From Conexibacteraceae bacterium (GTDB lineage: Bacteria; Actinomycetota; Thermoleophilia; Solirubrobacterales; Solirubrobacteraceae), in assembly GCA_009785395.1 (NCBI GenBank), contig WQWK01000146.1, forward strand, positions 1-5,677: 5,677 bases of DNA. Direction: 5' to 3'. How positions within the stretch are numbered: the stretch's first letter is position 1; each line of letters begins with the position of its first letter. Shown in pieces: positions 5,663 through 5,677 of this stretch. Under the pieces are notes generated by a model. It was not told where the DNA came from and searched no databases. It saw only the letters and a list, made by a program, of their open reading frames with translations. The translations under genes were made by a program, and so were the position numbers.

Positions 5663-5677
5663 CGGCCGCTCCTTCTC

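Overview
The window is high-GC DNA, roughly two-thirds or more G+C by eye. It has GTG starts, strong AGGAGG-type ribosome sites and tight gene overlaps, and every credible gene lies on the minus strand. This composition, together with the protein families, suggests an Actinomycetota genome. A Thermoleophilia/Solirubrobacterales-like lineage is possible, but that is a guess from sequence style and not a placement. All functional assignments come from reading motifs; no database search was made.

Read in the direction of transcription (right to left), the layout is as follows. A two-component system comes first: an OmpR-type response regulator (5009-5662), then a membrane histidine kinase (3669-5012) overlapping it by 4 bases (ATGA). 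After a 59-base gap comes a four-gene run. It starts with a small single-pass membrane protein (3151-3609). Next is a MinD/ParA-type ATPase with a possible ubiquitin-like N-terminus and a Pro-rich linker (1680-3170), overlapping the previous gene by 20 bases. Nine bases later comes a protein with two membrane segments that resembles the non-ATPase N-terminal half of VirD4/TraG-like coupling proteins (387-1670). Last is the start of a P-loop coupling-type ATPase (from 390 leftwards), overlapping by GTGA and running to the window edge.

The four-gene run looks like part of a type IV secretion-like or conjugation-like machine: a MinD-type ATPase beside a membrane-anchored coupling ATPase whose membrane part and motor part are separate, translationally coupled polypeptides. 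The two-component system directly upstream, in the same orientation, may regulate it; this is inference from position only.

Three things stand out. The ATPase frame has an in-frame TAG at 43-45, at a point where the family motif clearly continues on the other side. The start of the same gene lies in a 30-base-period tandem duplication that creates two candidate start codons. The histidine kinase lacks a recognisable HAMP domain and has a His-rich, heptad-patterned extracytoplasmic sensor. There is no gene-free stretch longer than 59 bases. I saw no RNA genes, CRISPR arrays, insertion sequences or convincing terminators.
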